64,000 nucleotides of DNA from Spirosoma spitsbergense DSM 19989 (GTDB lineage: Bacteria; Bacteroidota; Bacteroidia; Cytophagales; Spirosomataceae): contig NZ_KB893388.1 of the NCBI RefSeq assembly GCF_000374085.1, positions 62,001 through 126,000 of the forward strand. The letters run 5' to 3'. The position numbers were made by a program, and so were the translations under genes. Position 1 is the first letter of the stretch, and the number at the start of each line of letters is the position of its first letter. This document shows positions 16,618-26,381 of this stretch, one piece after another. Under the pieces are notes generated by a model. It saw only the letters and a list, made by a program, of their open reading frames with translations. It ran no database searches and was not told where the DNA came from.

Positions 16618-18957
16618 TTACCGCATCACATTCCTCGGATCGGGCTTCATCACGATCTGGAATTCGTGGGGTGGCTGGGCCCCCATCAGGTTTTTAACGA
16701 AATAATCCCAGCGTCGGCGGGTCATGTACGGCGTATAGCTGCCAAAGCCGTGGGCTGCATTCGGGAAAATGACCAGGTCGTAATCCTTATTGGCTTTCTC
16801 CAGAGCCTCAATCACCAGCAGCGTATTGGATGGCGGTACGTTATTATCCATCATACCGTGGGCCAGCATCAGTTTTCCTTTCAGGTTTTTGGCGTAATTC
16901 TGATTGGCATGGGCTTCGTAGTCGGAGTTCGCGGTCAGGCCGTCGTACCGCTCGCCCCAGTCGTCCTCGTAGTTGCGATTGTCGTGATTACCCGATTCGG
17001 AAATGCCGACCTTAAAGAAATCGGGGTACCTGAACATGGCCGTTGCCGTAGCGAATCCGCCCCCGGAATGTCCCCAGATGCCCACCCGGCTCGTATCCAT
17101 GTAGGCATACTGCTGCGCCAGTTGCCGGATGCCCGACACCTGATCCGGCAGCGTGTTCTCCGACATGTTGCCGTAGCTCATGTCGTGAAATTTTTTGGAA
17201 CGCAGCGGGTTACTGGCTCCTTCGATTTCGACCACAATAAACCCCAGTTCGGCCAGCGACTGGTTATCTTTCCGGGCCGCCGAAAAGCCCCAGCTACCCA
17301 CGCTGCCGCCCTGCGGACCCGGATAGATGTAGTCAATAACGGGGTATTTTTTGGTAGGGTCGAGGTTGGTAGGCGTGTACAGCAGTCCATAAATGTCCGT
17401 TTCTCCATCGTGCGCTTTTAGCTTAACGGGCGTTGGCGCATGCCAGCCAGTAGCCGTCAGTCGTGAAATATCGGCTTTCTCCAGCGTTAGTATGAGCTTG
17501 CCCGCTATGTTTCTCAATACACTCACGGGCGGGACAGTTGGCGTTGAATAGGTGTCTACAAAATAGGCACCGTCGGGTGAAAGGCTCACCTGGTGGTTTC
17601 CGGCTTCGGGCGTGAGCACTGCGAAGTTCTTTCCGTCAAATCCAATCTGGCAAAGCTGGGCGAAATAGGGGTTCTCCGGTTGACGCCCAACGGCCATGAA
17701 GAAGAGCATCCGCCTGGCTTCGTCTACTTTCAGCAGCCGGGTAACCACAAAGTCGCCCTTAGTAATCTGGTTTTTCACCTTGCCGGTGGCGGCATCATAT
17801 AGATACAGATGGCCCCAGTTGTCGCGTTCCGAGAACCAGATAAACTCATTGGTTTTGGGCAGATACCGCCAGTTGATGGCCCCCCAGCCCGATTCGTACT
17901 GGGTGGGTACGATCTCCTCAAAGACTTCCCGCACCGCCCCCGTTCTGGCATCGGCAATACGTACTTTCTCCTGTTTATGGTCGCGGGAAGTAGACACAAA
18001 TGCCAGTTGAGACCCATCTTCGGTCCAGTGTACATCATCAAATGTGCCGCTGCTGGAAATATCATCGCTCAGCGTAGCGCGGTGCGGGTCGGGGGGGATT
18101 TGCAATGTAATTACCTTCGGGTTATCGACCTCAATGATGACCCGCTGAATGGTAGGAATAACGGGATCGCCGGGGAAGGGGTATTTCCACTGTTTCAGCG
18201 TGGGCTTTCCCACATTGGTTGTCACAAGATACATATCGCTCACCTGCCGCTGGTCCTGCTTGAAGGTGGCAATCTTTTTGGAATCCGGCGACCAGGCCAG
18301 AATCGCCCGGTCGCTCGATTTCCAGCCCGCATTATCGGTAGCGTATCCAAAATCCTTGATGCCGTCGGTGGTTAGCTGGGTTTCTGCGCCGGTTTTCACA
18401 TCCCGTACCCACAAATTATGGTCTTTGATGTAGGCCGCTCGTTTCTTATCAGGCGAGAGCACTTCATTACCACTTTCACCCCGGCCCGGCCGCTGCTCGT
18501 CGGAGCTGGTTATGGGCGGGTTGGTGGTGTCGGCGGTGAGTTGGTCGTTTTGCGGGGTATACCGCCAGGATTTGCCCCCGGCCTGAAAAACGATGGATTG
18601 ATTATCGGGCGCAAAACTGATTCGCTGGAAGGGCAGGCGCGTCGCTTCGTAGGTTTTACCCGTCGCTTTCGACAGCGAAGCGGCCAGTTTTTGGGAGTCG
18701 AAAGCCGCCGTCTTCGTTCCTTTGGCGGGGTTGACCAGCATAAACTCACTACCGCTGGCTGTCATATTCCGGTACCAGAAACGGTTGTCGGGCAACCAGT
18801 TTGGGCGAACGGGTCCGTTGTCGATGAGTTGTTCGGCATTGGGGCCGAGGAACCGCTGGGCCTGTTCGTAATCTTTAGCCGTCAGCACCGGTTGCGGCTG
18901 TGCGTAGGCCGACACCAGCAGGGCAACGGGCAAAGCCGTCAATACAATTTTTAGCAT
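16618..18957 (-). CDS. S9 family prolyl oligopeptidase / dipeptidyl peptidase IV-like
   Basis: Secreted serine peptidase of 779 residues, expected in the periplasm. A signal peptide (MLKIVLTALPVALLVSAYAQ) is followed by a DPP-IV-type beta-propeller (about residues 100-500) and an alpha/beta-hydrolase domain. The nucleophile is S631 in WGHSGGGFATA; the other triad members are the Asp in MMDNNVPPSN and the His in NAAHGFGSY. The family releases N-terminal X-Pro dipeptides or cleaves after proline. It has its own upstream spacer (140 bases) and a strong terminator. Confidence 0.94.
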   Translation of the reverse strand: MLKIVLTALPVALLVSAYAQPQPVLTAKDYEQAQRFLGPNAEQLIDNGPVRPNWLPDNRFWYRNMTASGSEFMLVNPAKGTKTAAFDSQKLAASLSKATGKTYEATRLPFQRISFAPDNQSIVFQAGGKSWRYTPQNDQLTADTTNPPITSSDEQRPGRGESGNEVLSPDKKRAAYIKDHNLWVRDVKTGAETQLTTDGIKDFGYATDNAGWKSSDRAILAWSPDSKKIATFKQDQRQVSDMYLVTTNVGKPTLKQWKYPFPGDPVIPTIQRVIIEVDNPKVITLQIPPDPHRATLSDDISSSGTFDDVHWTEDGSQLAFVSTSRDHKQEKVRIADARTGAVREVFEEIVPTQYESGWGAINWRYLPKTNEFIWFSERDNWGHLYLYDAATGKVKNQITKGDFVVTRLLKVDEARRMLFFMAVGRQPENPYFAQLCQIGFDGKNFAVLTPEAGNHQVSLSPDGAYFVDTYSTPTVPPVSVLRNIAGKLILTLEKADISRLTATGWHAPTPVKLKAHDGETDIYGLLYTPTNLDPTKKYPVIDYIYPGPQGGSVGSWGFSAARKDNQSLAELGFIVVEIEGASNPLRSKKFHDMSYGNMSENTLPDQVSGIRQLAQQYAYMDTSRVGIWGHSGGGFATATAMFRYPDFFKVGISESGNHDNRNYEDDWGERYDGLTANSDYEAHANQNYAKNLKGKLMLAHGMMDNNVPPSNTLLVIEALEKANKDYDLVIFPNAAHGFGSYTPYMTRRRWDYFVKNLMGAQPPHEFQIVMKPDPRNVMR

Positions 18958-19097
18958 AGTTGATGTACGTTAGGGGCAATGACTTGCTGTATTGGTAAGA
19001 AACCGTAAAAATAACGAAATATGAACCGGATGGCTGAACCACAAGCTGCCAAATCAGCGAATGCCGGGGCATTATTGGCCCTGATTTCCTTCATCCA

Positions 19098-20324
19098 TTA
19101 CTTCTTGAAGGCAAGGGCCTTTACGGGCTGAATCCGGTTGACAACGATGGTGGGTATCCAGAGTACCAGCGCAATCAACAACACGGTGGCTCCGTTCAGG
19201 GCCAGAATGGTAGGCCAGTCCCAGACGATGGGCACGTAACTCATGAAGTAGTTTTTAGGGTCGAGGGGAATCAGCCTGAACCGGTCCTGGAGGAAGCAGA
19301 TCCCCAGCCCAACCACATTGCCAATCAATAAACCCCAGGTCACCATGTTCAGTCCCACGAAAACGAACATGCTCCGAATCAGTGAATTAGGACCACCCAG
19401 TGCTTTCAGCAACCCAATCATGGGAGTGCGTTCCATCATCAGTACGATCAGCACGGATACCATATTGAACGAAGCAACGAACGTAATCAGGCTGAGCAGG
19501 ATAACCATGTTCCGGTCCAGAAGGACCATCCAATCGAAGAGCGGGCGGTACTGGTCCGTGACGCGGGTGAGCCGCATATCGGGCGCCAGCACATCGAACA
19601 CACGGGCGGCTGTTTGCTCTACCTGCGCGAAGTCATTGACGAATATCTCGTAGCTCCCCACCGAATCGGGACCCCATTTATTGAGTCGCTGAATCAGCCG
19701 GATATCGCCCAGGGCTACGGTTTTATCCACTTCTTCCAGCCCCGTTTCGTAAATACCGACCACCGTCATCTTCCGGGCGCGGGGTGTATTGCCCAGAAAA
19801 TACAGCGGGATACTTTCCCCCACTTTCACCTGTAACTGATTGGCCATGTACTGACTGAGCAACAGTTGGGTGGAGCCGTTTCCCGTATCGGCCCCCACCA
19901 CCGGCACGGTGCCGGCCACCAGCGAGCCCCGAAACAGATTCCAGTCGTAGTCCTTTCCAACGCCTTTCAGCACCACGCCGGTCAGTTCCTCTTTCGTTTT
20001 CAGGATACCCGCTTTCTGGGCCACCGCCTGAATGTGCCGTACGCCGGGAATACGGGTGCTATCGCGGTACAGGGTGGTATTCAGGGGCAGGGCGGTGTCT
20101 TCGTACGACATGTTGTTGGTGAACTTGCTCACCTGCAAATGCGCACCGAACAGGAATATCTTTTGCTGAATGGTGTTTTTAAAGCCATACAATACGGCAA
20201 AGGCAACAATCAGCACGCCCAGACCGAGGGCAATGCTGGCGATGCCGATGCGGGTAACGGTGGCCGAAAAACTGCCCTCAGGCGCGTGGCGGACCTTTCG
20301 GGCCAGAAAAACAGGAACGTTCAA
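19098..20324 (-). CDS. ABC transporter permease, LolC/LolE-FtsX family
   Basis: Inner-membrane permease of 408 residues with the MacB/LolE architecture: a first membrane helix after VTRIGIASIALGLGVLIVAFAVL, a large periplasmic domain (about residues 50-270), and three C-terminal helices including ILLSLITFVASFNMVSVLIV and VFVGLNMVTWGLLIGNVVGL. The pattern MERTPMIGLLKALG is typical of the cytoplasmic coupling loop. It probably works in lipoprotein release to the outer membrane. The partner ATPase is not adjacent. Confidence 0.88.
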   Translation of the reverse strand: MNVPVFLARKVRHAPEGSFSATVTRIGIASIALGLGVLIVAFAVLYGFKNTIQQKIFLFGAHLQVSKFTNNMSYEDTALPLNTTLYRDSTRIPGVRHIQAVAQKAGILKTKEELTGVVLKGVGKDYDWNLFRGSLVAGTVPVVGADTGNGSTQLLLSQYMANQLQVKVGESIPLYFLGNTPRARKMTVVGIYETGLEEVDKTVALGDIRLIQRLNKWGPDSVGSYEIFVNDFAQVEQTAARVFDVLAPDMRLTRVTDQYRPLFDWMVLLDRNMVILLSLITFVASFNMVSVLIVLMMERTPMIGLLKALGGPNSLIRSMFVFVGLNMVTWGLLIGNVVGLGICFLQDRFRLIPLDPKNYFMSYVPIVWDWPTILALNGATVLLIALVLWIPTIVVNRIQPVKALAFKK

Positions 20325-20545
20325 CGTAGTTTGGTGTTTGTGGTTTGTCGTTTGCAGTGGCGTCGGCTACCATCAAGCGATAAACAAAATTTCAATTCGT
20401 AAAAGTAAGGCTTTATCGCAGTGCTTATTCTACGAATGATGCTTAGATTCTACTGTACAACGTCTTTTCTGCCTATTCCTTTGTGGTTGGAACGATAGAA
20501 AATACGGTAATTCTAACAGTAGGACAGCGATAGGAACGACTACCC

Positions 20546-20597
20546 ACACAAAAAACGACCGTCTTTGGGAAAACCCGAAGACGGTCGTTTTTTGTGT
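20546..20597. terminator. Very long bidirectional hairpin terminator
   Basis: Perfect 20-bp outer stem (20546-20565 with 20578-20597) continuing to a three-pair inner stem and AAAA loop, with A- and T-runs inside the arms. It terminates the 20612-23881 gene on the minus strand. Confidence 0.92.
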
Positions 20598-20611
20598 ATA
20601 CCAGTACTGAA

Positions 20612-23600
20612 CTACTGACAGATAATCTTCACCGTATGTGTCTGCTGTTGCTTGGTAGCCTGCAAAAACAGCATACCCGGCCCGGTTGATGGGTCCAGTT
20701 TAAACTGCTGCACTTCCTGGGCACTCGCCTGCTCAATGACCCGGCTCTCCAGCAACCGACCCCGCACATCCGTCAACCGCAGTTGCACTGGTTGTCCTTC
20801 GGCCCCTTTTATGAGCACCTGAACGGTTTCGTGGACGGGGTTTCCCAGTAGCTGAAGCGACAGGGTGGTGCCCGCTTCTTCGGCGGCTACGCGTGCCCGG
20901 CCGCAAGCCTGTTTGAGATCCCAGGTGTAGGTGACGACGTTGCCACTCTGGCGGGCCATGAGCGTGAAGGGCTGCACATCAGTAGCCGTACGGGAGTCCT
21001 TATCGACAAACTGGTTGGGGTTGGTGGTCCAGCCGGTAATGCCTGCAGCTGTGTACTCAATGGCAGTACCATTGCCCCCGACCGTGTTGAATCTAAAGGC
21101 ACCCGTAGCACAGTTGTAGGTAGGTTCAATGAGGGTCAGGCCCGTTGTTGGATTCCTGGACTTAAAGGTGAGGGTAAGATTGCGGGAAACTGGCAGATTG
21201 GGATACAAAGGATTAACAACGGTTATCGTTATGGGAAAACTTCCTATCCTGTTGTCCTTTGATCCAAATATGTATAAACCATACGTATTTAGGTCGTCCA
21301 GCAATCGAAAGTTATAATAAATGCCCGGTGGTAAGTTAGTTACGGTTTTCGACCAGCGCTCAATCGGATTTGATTGATCAGTCGTTACCTCACCAACTTT
21401 ATAATCAAAATACGTACTGACGAAAAAGGTTGTGTCAACACCAAACAACCGAATGTCATCTTTCTTACAAAACGCGCCAAAGTCAAATGAATAGCTGGTC
21501 GTTTTGCCGCTTTGAGTAGCCTGAATGGTGATAGGCTTCGGGTCATTGCGTAATCCCTGCTCAATAGTGCCGGTGTTGCTGGTGAGCGACGAACGGATTA
21601 TACCCGGTGCCTGGTAGGTAATGGTCGAGCCATCGCCCCCGGTAGTGTTGAACGTAATGGCCCCTGTAGCGCAGTTATAAGTGGGAGCCGTGAGTGCCAG
21701 ATTACCCGTTGTCGGCGGAGTTACACAGGCCCCGGATCGGTTGCTACAGAAACTGGCAAAGTCACCACCACCCGGTAAACCAGGATTAGAGGACATATCG
21801 ATATAGGCTCCTTTTCCACATAAGTTGGCCAATTCCACTGGAAAACAATCGCTTAATTGATTCTTATCAATACGCAGGTTTTGAAGGCGCGTTAAGTTGC
21901 CGAAACTAGCTGGTATCGAGCTCGTTAGCTGGTTGTTGTACAGAAGTAAGAATTGTATATTCGGTAAATTGCCTAAGCTGGCCGGGATAGATCCGCTCAA
22001 CTGGTTGTCATATAGATAGAGCGTAATGGCGTTTAGTAAATTACCTAAATTGGCGGGAATCGAGCCACTCAACTGATTCCTGGATAGATCGAAATAGTTT
22101 ACTCTGGCTAAATTGCCTAACGTGACGGGAATTGGTCCGCTAAGTTGATTATTGGGCATGTCAAAAACTTGAAGTCCGGGTAAATTCCCTAAACTGGCAG
22201 GAAGCGTACCGGCTAATTTATTACTACCTAAGCTGAGTCCAGTCACCCGGTTATTACCATCACAGGTTACGCCAAACCAGTTGCAGGGGCTATCGCCCTG
22301 CAACCAATTCGTTTTGTTGGTCCATCCCGGCCCGTTGGTGGCGTTGTACAGCTCTACCAGGATTGCCCGGTCATTATTGGGTTGTACGGGGGGATTGGTC
22401 CCGATTGGGCAGGTGGCCCTCAAATCGAATCTATACGTCACCGTTACCCCACTCTGGGTGGCGGAGAGGGTAAGGGGCTGAGCATCGGCGGCCTGCCGAA
22501 GGCCCGCATCCACAAACTGATTGGGGTTGGTAGTTGGTCCGGTAATGCCGGGGGCGAAGTAGGTAATGGTCGAGCCATCGCCCCCGGTGGTGTTGAACGT
22601 AATGGCCCCGGTAGTGCAGTTATACGTGGGTGCGATGAGAGTAAGTGCCTGCGTATTCGCTCTGGCCGCCTGCTTACGAACCCAGATAACAGTGTTGGTG
22701 CTGTTGTCCGTCCTGCCAGGGAAGTCGGGTGAATTAGTTGTACCGGAAATAAAGTAAGTTCCGTCCGGGTTTACTATAACTTTCCGGGCATAATCGTCGC
22801 CACGTCCCCCGCCTTTTTCCTGCCAGTCGATATTCAGTTCTGAATTGAATTTGGTAATCCTATAATCCCGCCCATTTCCGGCATAGCTATCCACTACAAT
22901 ACAGCCCCCATCGGGCGTGGGTTTGATGGATGTTCGATAAGAAGCGTTTTCTGGATACGTATCCGCCAGTCGGGTTGCCTTAATGACATCGAGGTTACGG
23001 TTTAGTTTCAGCACGGTTAACCCTGATAAACCGGTGTACGTACCCGTAGCGACATAGCCATCTGCCGTGGAGGCAAAGTCGAAGAATGTAGCGGAAGGGC
23101 TTCCGATGCGCTGCCATACGATGGTACCCTGCTCATCGACCCTGAAATTGTAGATTACGCTGAAATTTTTATCCGTACTACCCGTAATGCTTTTGGCAGT
23201 CGTCGTACTGTGAACCAGATAACCTCCTTCACTGGCTACGCTTACTCCCGGCAGACCAGTCAAACTGGTACTACCATCACCAAGGTATCTTTTTACCCAG
23301 GTTGTATTGCCATCTTTATCGAGCTTTAGTAGTAAAATATTCGAGAAGTTATCCGGGTTTAGCATACTGGCAATGGATTGAATCCCCGAAACCAGAAATC
23401 CTCCGTCAGGCGTTGCAATCAACCCACTCGCGCCATATGTATAACTACGGCTTGTGGGTAAACCCTGCAAGTCGAGATATTTTCTATAAATTACAGTACC
23501 CGTTGGCCCTATACGTTCCAGCAGCATTGGATCACCGCCCAAACTTTCTAAAACCAGAAAACCGCCATCTGACATTGCCTGTAAGTAATAACCATTCACT

Positions 23601-23881
23601 GAGTTAGAGTAGAGCGGGGTAGTCCACTCAACCGTACCTTCTGCGCTAAGTTTTGTGATAGATGAAGTTGAAGCAGTAGACACGATGGTGCATCCTCCAT
23701 CAGCAGACCGGACCAGGGAGACTGTGGGATCAGGTGCTGCATTCTGGTCAAGGATGCGCTGCCAGTTAACGGGTGGAATAGGGGACTGCGCCCGTGTATT
23801 CGTTATGAAGGCCAGCGTCAATGCTCCCATCAGGAGCAGGAGTCCGTAAAGACGAATGGGTAAATAGTACATCGTTTTCAT
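20612..23881 (-). CDS. T9SS-secreted protein with WD-like repeats, plant-type LRRs and triple repeat domain
   Basis: 1089 residues. A signal peptide (LYGLLLLMGALTLAFITNTRAQ) is followed by a propeller-like region with PDGGFLVSG-type repeats (about 50-390), then three copies of a roughly 75-residue module starting APTYNC-TGAI-FNTTGGDGS. Between copies 1 and 2 lies a leucine-rich repeat block with an LRR-NT-like cap (NKTNWLQGDSPCNWFGVTCD) and about six 24-residue LxxNxLSGxIPxxLGNL repeats of the plant-specific type. The C-terminus (LSLQLLGNPVHE, LTDVRGRLL, final VKIIC) is a type A T9SS sorting domain. An adhesive or binding role at the cell surface is inferred. The ATG at 23881 is chosen because it starts the signal peptide. 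Confidence 0.87.
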   Translation of the reverse strand: MKTMYYLPIRLYGLLLLMGALTLAFITNTRAQSPIPPVNWQRILDQNAAPDPTVSLVRSADGGCTIVSTASTSSITKLSAEGTVEWTTPLYSNSVNGYYLQAMSDGGFLVLESLGGDPMLLERIGPTGTVIYRKYLDLQGLPTSRSYTYGASGLIATPDGGFLVSGIQSIASMLNPDNFSNILLLKLDKDGNTTWVKRYLGDGSTSLTGLPGVSVASEGGYLVHSTTTAKSITGSTDKNFSVIYNFRVDEQGTIVWQRIGSPSATFFDFASTADGYVATGTYTGLSGLTVLKLNRNLDVIKATRLADTYPENASYRTSIKPTPDGGCIVVDSYAGNGRDYRITKFNSELNIDWQEKGGGRGDDYARKVIVNPDGTYFISGTTNSPDFPGRTDNSTNTVIWVRKQAARANTQALTLIAPTYNCTTGAITFNTTGGDGSTITYFAPGITGPTTNPNQFVDAGLRQAADAQPLTLSATQSGVTVTYRFDLRATCPIGTNPPVQPNNDRAILVELYNATNGPGWTNKTNWLQGDSPCNWFGVTCDGNNRVTGLSLGSNKLAGTLPASLGNLPGLQVFDMPNNQLSGPIPVTLGNLARVNYFDLSRNQLSGSIPANLGNLLNAITLYLYDNQLSGSIPASLGNLPNIQFLLLYNNQLTSSIPASFGNLTRLQNLRIDKNQLSDCFPVELANLCGKGAYIDMSSNPGLPGGGDFASFCSNRSGACVTPPTTGNLALTAPTYNCATGAITFNTTGGDGSTITYQAPGIIRSSLTSNTGTIEQGLRNDPKPITIQATQSGKTTSYSFDFGAFCKKDDIRLFGVDTTFFVSTYFDYKVGEVTTDQSNPIERWSKTVTNLPPGIYYNFRLLDDLNTYGLYIFGSKDNRIGSFPITITVVNPLYPNLPVSRNLTLTFKSRNPTTGLTLIEPTYNCATGAFRFNTVGGNGTAIEYTAAGITGWTTNPNQFVDKDSRTATDVQPFTLMARQSGNVVTYTWDLKQACGRARVAAEEAGTTLSLQLLGNPVHETVQVLIKGAEGQPVQLRLTDVRGRLLESRVIEQASAQEVQQFKLDPSTGPGMLFLQATKQQQTHTVKIICQ

Positions 23882-23964
23882 AAAATTGGGTTGATTTATT
23901 GGATTGACTGAATCAGGGGAAATGTTGGGTTTATTGAACAGGTAAGCTACCCGGGGTAGCCACT

Positions 23965-25263
23965 CTAAAGAGAACCAGCACAATCAAGCCGGTAAACCTT
24001 GTGCCGATGTTGCTGGAACTGACTGTCGAAGGTTGTTACGGAAATGTACAGGCTATCCGACGGGTGACGGGAAGAATTGACCAGCCGTACTTCATTTCTG
24101 GTGCCATCAAATTCGAGAACACGCAGCCAGGTTTTACCCGAATCCCTGGTGTACATCAGCAGGCTCTTGTCGTTGGCCGATAGGCAGCTATAGGATATGG
24201 CCCAGATTTCGGTGCCCGTTGCCGTTTGTCGGCTCACCATGTTCATAATGGGACTGCGCCGGTAAGGGTCGGGTAAAACATACCGCTCAAACTGGCGACC
24301 TGCTTCGGTGCGAACCATGAAATTCGTCCCGCCCAGATAGTCACTGCCAAATAGAACCGCTTCGTCCGTTTCAGCCATTGACATGTAGCCCCCCGTTTGG
24401 TGGTGATATTGGTTGAGCAACCGCCAACCGCTGTTTGGCTCGGTAGATTGGTTGTCGAAATGGTTTAGTGCGCTATTGATCCACGCTTGTTTTTTGTTGT
24501 CGCCATCCGTCAGAAACAGGGCATTAAGCAGGGTACTGTACCGCACCAGATGAATGTGCTTGTTTACTCCCTGCCGTAACAGAAAATCAGCGGTGTGCCA
24601 GGTGATTCCTGCATCGGTGGAGTAATAGAGATAAGCCAGATTTTGCCACGCGCGGCCATGCCATATCGAACCGTATTCCCCAATCAGCAGCGTGCCGTCC
24701 GGCAACTCGGTCATGCCGTTGTTGAACAGGAAATAGCTTATCGGGGTCGAGAGCTGTAACACTACATCAAACGACTGCCCCTGGTCATCACTCCGGTGGA
24801 TAGCCCCGTCGGAGCAAATGAAGAGGGTGTTCTGGCGATCGGTGAAAAACGACGTGACTGGCCTTTTGAACCTATGTACCAGAACGACGGACTGACTCTG
24901 ATCATCGCTGCGGTAGAGCGCGTTGGGGTCAGAAAAACAGCAACCCCACAACAGGCCAGTGGGCGTCTCGATGCAGTATTTCCAGTCAACGGCAACGGGC
25001 TGGATCGATAAACCCGGTACAATCTGCTGGTCCGGCCAGTCGCTTTTGTCGGTAAGAATGTGGTACGGAGCATCCGTGAACTTTAAGTATTGGTCGTGGA
25101 ATTGATACAGGTGAAGTCGGTGGATGACTTCCCACAGGGCGAAAGAGATCAGCTCCCGCTGCTTGCCAACCCGGCGGATAGCTTCCAGGAAATGCCACAG
25201 GTAAACTGGCCATTGAAGGCTGGGCTTTTTGAGCAAAGAAAAATAGCGTGATGAAACATCCAT
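23965..25263 (-). CDS. BNR/sialidase-type propeller protein, unknown function
   Basis: 432 residues. The body shows repeated SDDQGQSF, STDAGITW and TRDSGKTW motifs (Asp-box/BNR repeats), so it should form a beta-propeller like sialidases or photosystem-assembly-type propellers. Catalytic sialidase residues could not be identified. No signal peptide is evident at the chosen start (MDVSSRYFSLL), so it may be cytoplasmic. The gene follows the methyltransferase on the same strand after 31 bases, so the two probably form an operon. Cell-surface sugar modification would be a guess. Confidence 0.68.
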   Translation of the reverse strand: MDVSSRYFSLLKKPSLQWPVYLWHFLEAIRRVGKQRELISFALWEVIHRLHLYQFHDQYLKFTDAPYHILTDKSDWPDQQIVPGLSIQPVAVDWKYCIETPTGLLWGCCFSDPNALYRSDDQSQSVVLVHRFKRPVTSFFTDRQNTLFICSDGAIHRSDDQGQSFDVVLQLSTPISYFLFNNGMTELPDGTLLIGEYGSIWHGRAWQNLAYLYYSTDAGITWHTADFLLRQGVNKHIHLVRYSTLLNALFLTDGDNKKQAWINSALNHFDNQSTEPNSGWRLLNQYHHQTGGYMSMAETDEAVLFGSDYLGGTNFMVRTEAGRQFERYVLPDPYRRSPIMNMVSRQTATGTEIWAISYSCLSANDKSLLMYTRDSGKTWLRVLEFDGTRNEVRLVNSSRHPSDSLYISVTTFDSQFQQHRHKVYRLDCAGSL

Positions 25264-25294
25264 GGGTTTATGGGGGAGAATAGAAGGGGATGGG

Positions 25295-26137
25295 TTAAAC
25301 AGACTGCATGGATTCCGTGCGGTTAGCGACCAGCGTGTACATGAGGAGGGGCTTATCGTGCCGGGCAACATGCTGCCGATGGTAATTGATTCGAACGTCG
25401 CCAAAGCCAAGCGCGTACAGGAAGTCGTCAAGCCGTTCGGGGGTGAGCTGCCCCCCTGTTTCTTCGAACGGATCTACAGCCGCCAGCGATTCCGAAGCCA
25501 CGGGTGGCCCCGTAAACCGGTGGCGAATCTTACGCATTGTGGAAGTAGCCAGCCGCCCAAACAGACGATCGATGATTGGTGGACGGGTATTGTTCAGCAT
25601 AGCAGTAATGACAATCGTTTCCCGGGTGATGCGTGCAGCCTGTTGAAGGGCTAAAAGCGGATTACTGACGTGTTGCAGGATACTGCCAAAGGTGGTGATG
25701 TCTACCGGTTTAACCAGATCCGGAATAGCGAATAGGGTTCCTCGAACTAACTCGGCCCGTGAGTTCAACAGCCTGTGGCTCAACCGGTAGGCATTGTTGA
25801 TTTTACGAATTCGATTCCTTCGTTCGGAGATCAGGTCATTCGCTGCCTTGCCAGGGTGGGGAACGATAGCCAGGTCATCATTGGGCGAGAAATCATAACT
25901 GACCAGCGACGCTCCTTTCTTTTCCATATAGAAGGTAAGAAATCCGTTGGCTGTCCCCATATCCAGCACCCGTTTGTTGGTCACAATAATGTTTCCCAGG
26001 TACTCGTCAGGGGCATTCCGCAAGTCGATCTCACCCGGCATTTCGCCTAAGCCGGGTAAGTCGATAGTGTGGTAGAAGTGGTAATCATCGGGGGTAACTT
26101 TACGGCGAATGAGGTTGGACGGTTGAATGGCTGTCAT
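25295..26137 (-). CDS. SAM-dependent methyltransferase, class I
   Basis: 280 residues. The Rossmann motif I is VLDMGTANGFLTFYMEKKGA, followed by an acidic motif II in VSYDFSP and a post-motif FGSILQHVSNPLLALQQAARIT typical of small-molecule methyltransferases. The N-terminal FYHTIDLPGLGEMPGEIDLR resembles the TylF/tRNA-cmo5U-like DUF1698 group that modifies sugars or other small molecules. The substrate is unknown. The ATG at 26137 is chosen because the upstream extension has no family character. Confidence 0.85.
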   Translation of the reverse strand: MTAIQPSNLIRRKVTPDDYHFYHTIDLPGLGEMPGEIDLRNAPDEYLGNIIVTNKRVLDMGTANGFLTFYMEKKGASLVSYDFSPNDDLAIVPHPGKAANDLISERRNRIRKINNAYRLSHRLLNSRAELVRGTLFAIPDLVKPVDITTFGSILQHVSNPLLALQQAARITRETIVITAMLNNTRPPIIDRLFGRLATSTMRKIRHRFTGPPVASESLAAVDPFEETGGQLTPERLDDFLYALGFGDVRINYHRQHVARHDKPLLMYTLVANRTESMQSV

Positions 26138-26253
26138 ACTTTTGTTCGTTTGGATAGGGAGCGGAAAGACTGCTTTGACCGGGGATGAGGACGAACGAAC
26201 TGCTCCGAAACGGTTCACCAACCCGGTTTTGGTTATGTATCGGGCAAGGGATA

Positions 26254-26297
26254 AAAAGGTGAGTCAGAAAAAAAATATTTTTTCTGACTCACCTTTT
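26254..26297. terminator. Perfect 20-bp inverted repeat with A/T cores
   Basis: Arms 26254-26273 and 26278-26297 are exactly complementary around a four-base loop. It lies between two divergent genes, where no terminator is expected, so it may be an operator or cruciform-forming element. On either strand it would nonetheless act as an intrinsic terminator because of its T-runs. Confidence 0.7.
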
Positions 26298-26381
26298 CGA
26301 GGCTGTGCCTATCAATTAGCGACGGTAGAAAAAAAGGGGTTACGGAGTTGAGAATTATCTTCGTGGCTACACAATAGTCTT

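Noticed and set aside
16567-17421. Long plus-strand open frame opposite the S9 peptidase
   Set aside because: It lies fully antisense to a well-supported peptidase, has no family features and reflects the codon bias of the real gene. The same holds for many antisense frames, for example 44602-45546 opposite coxL.
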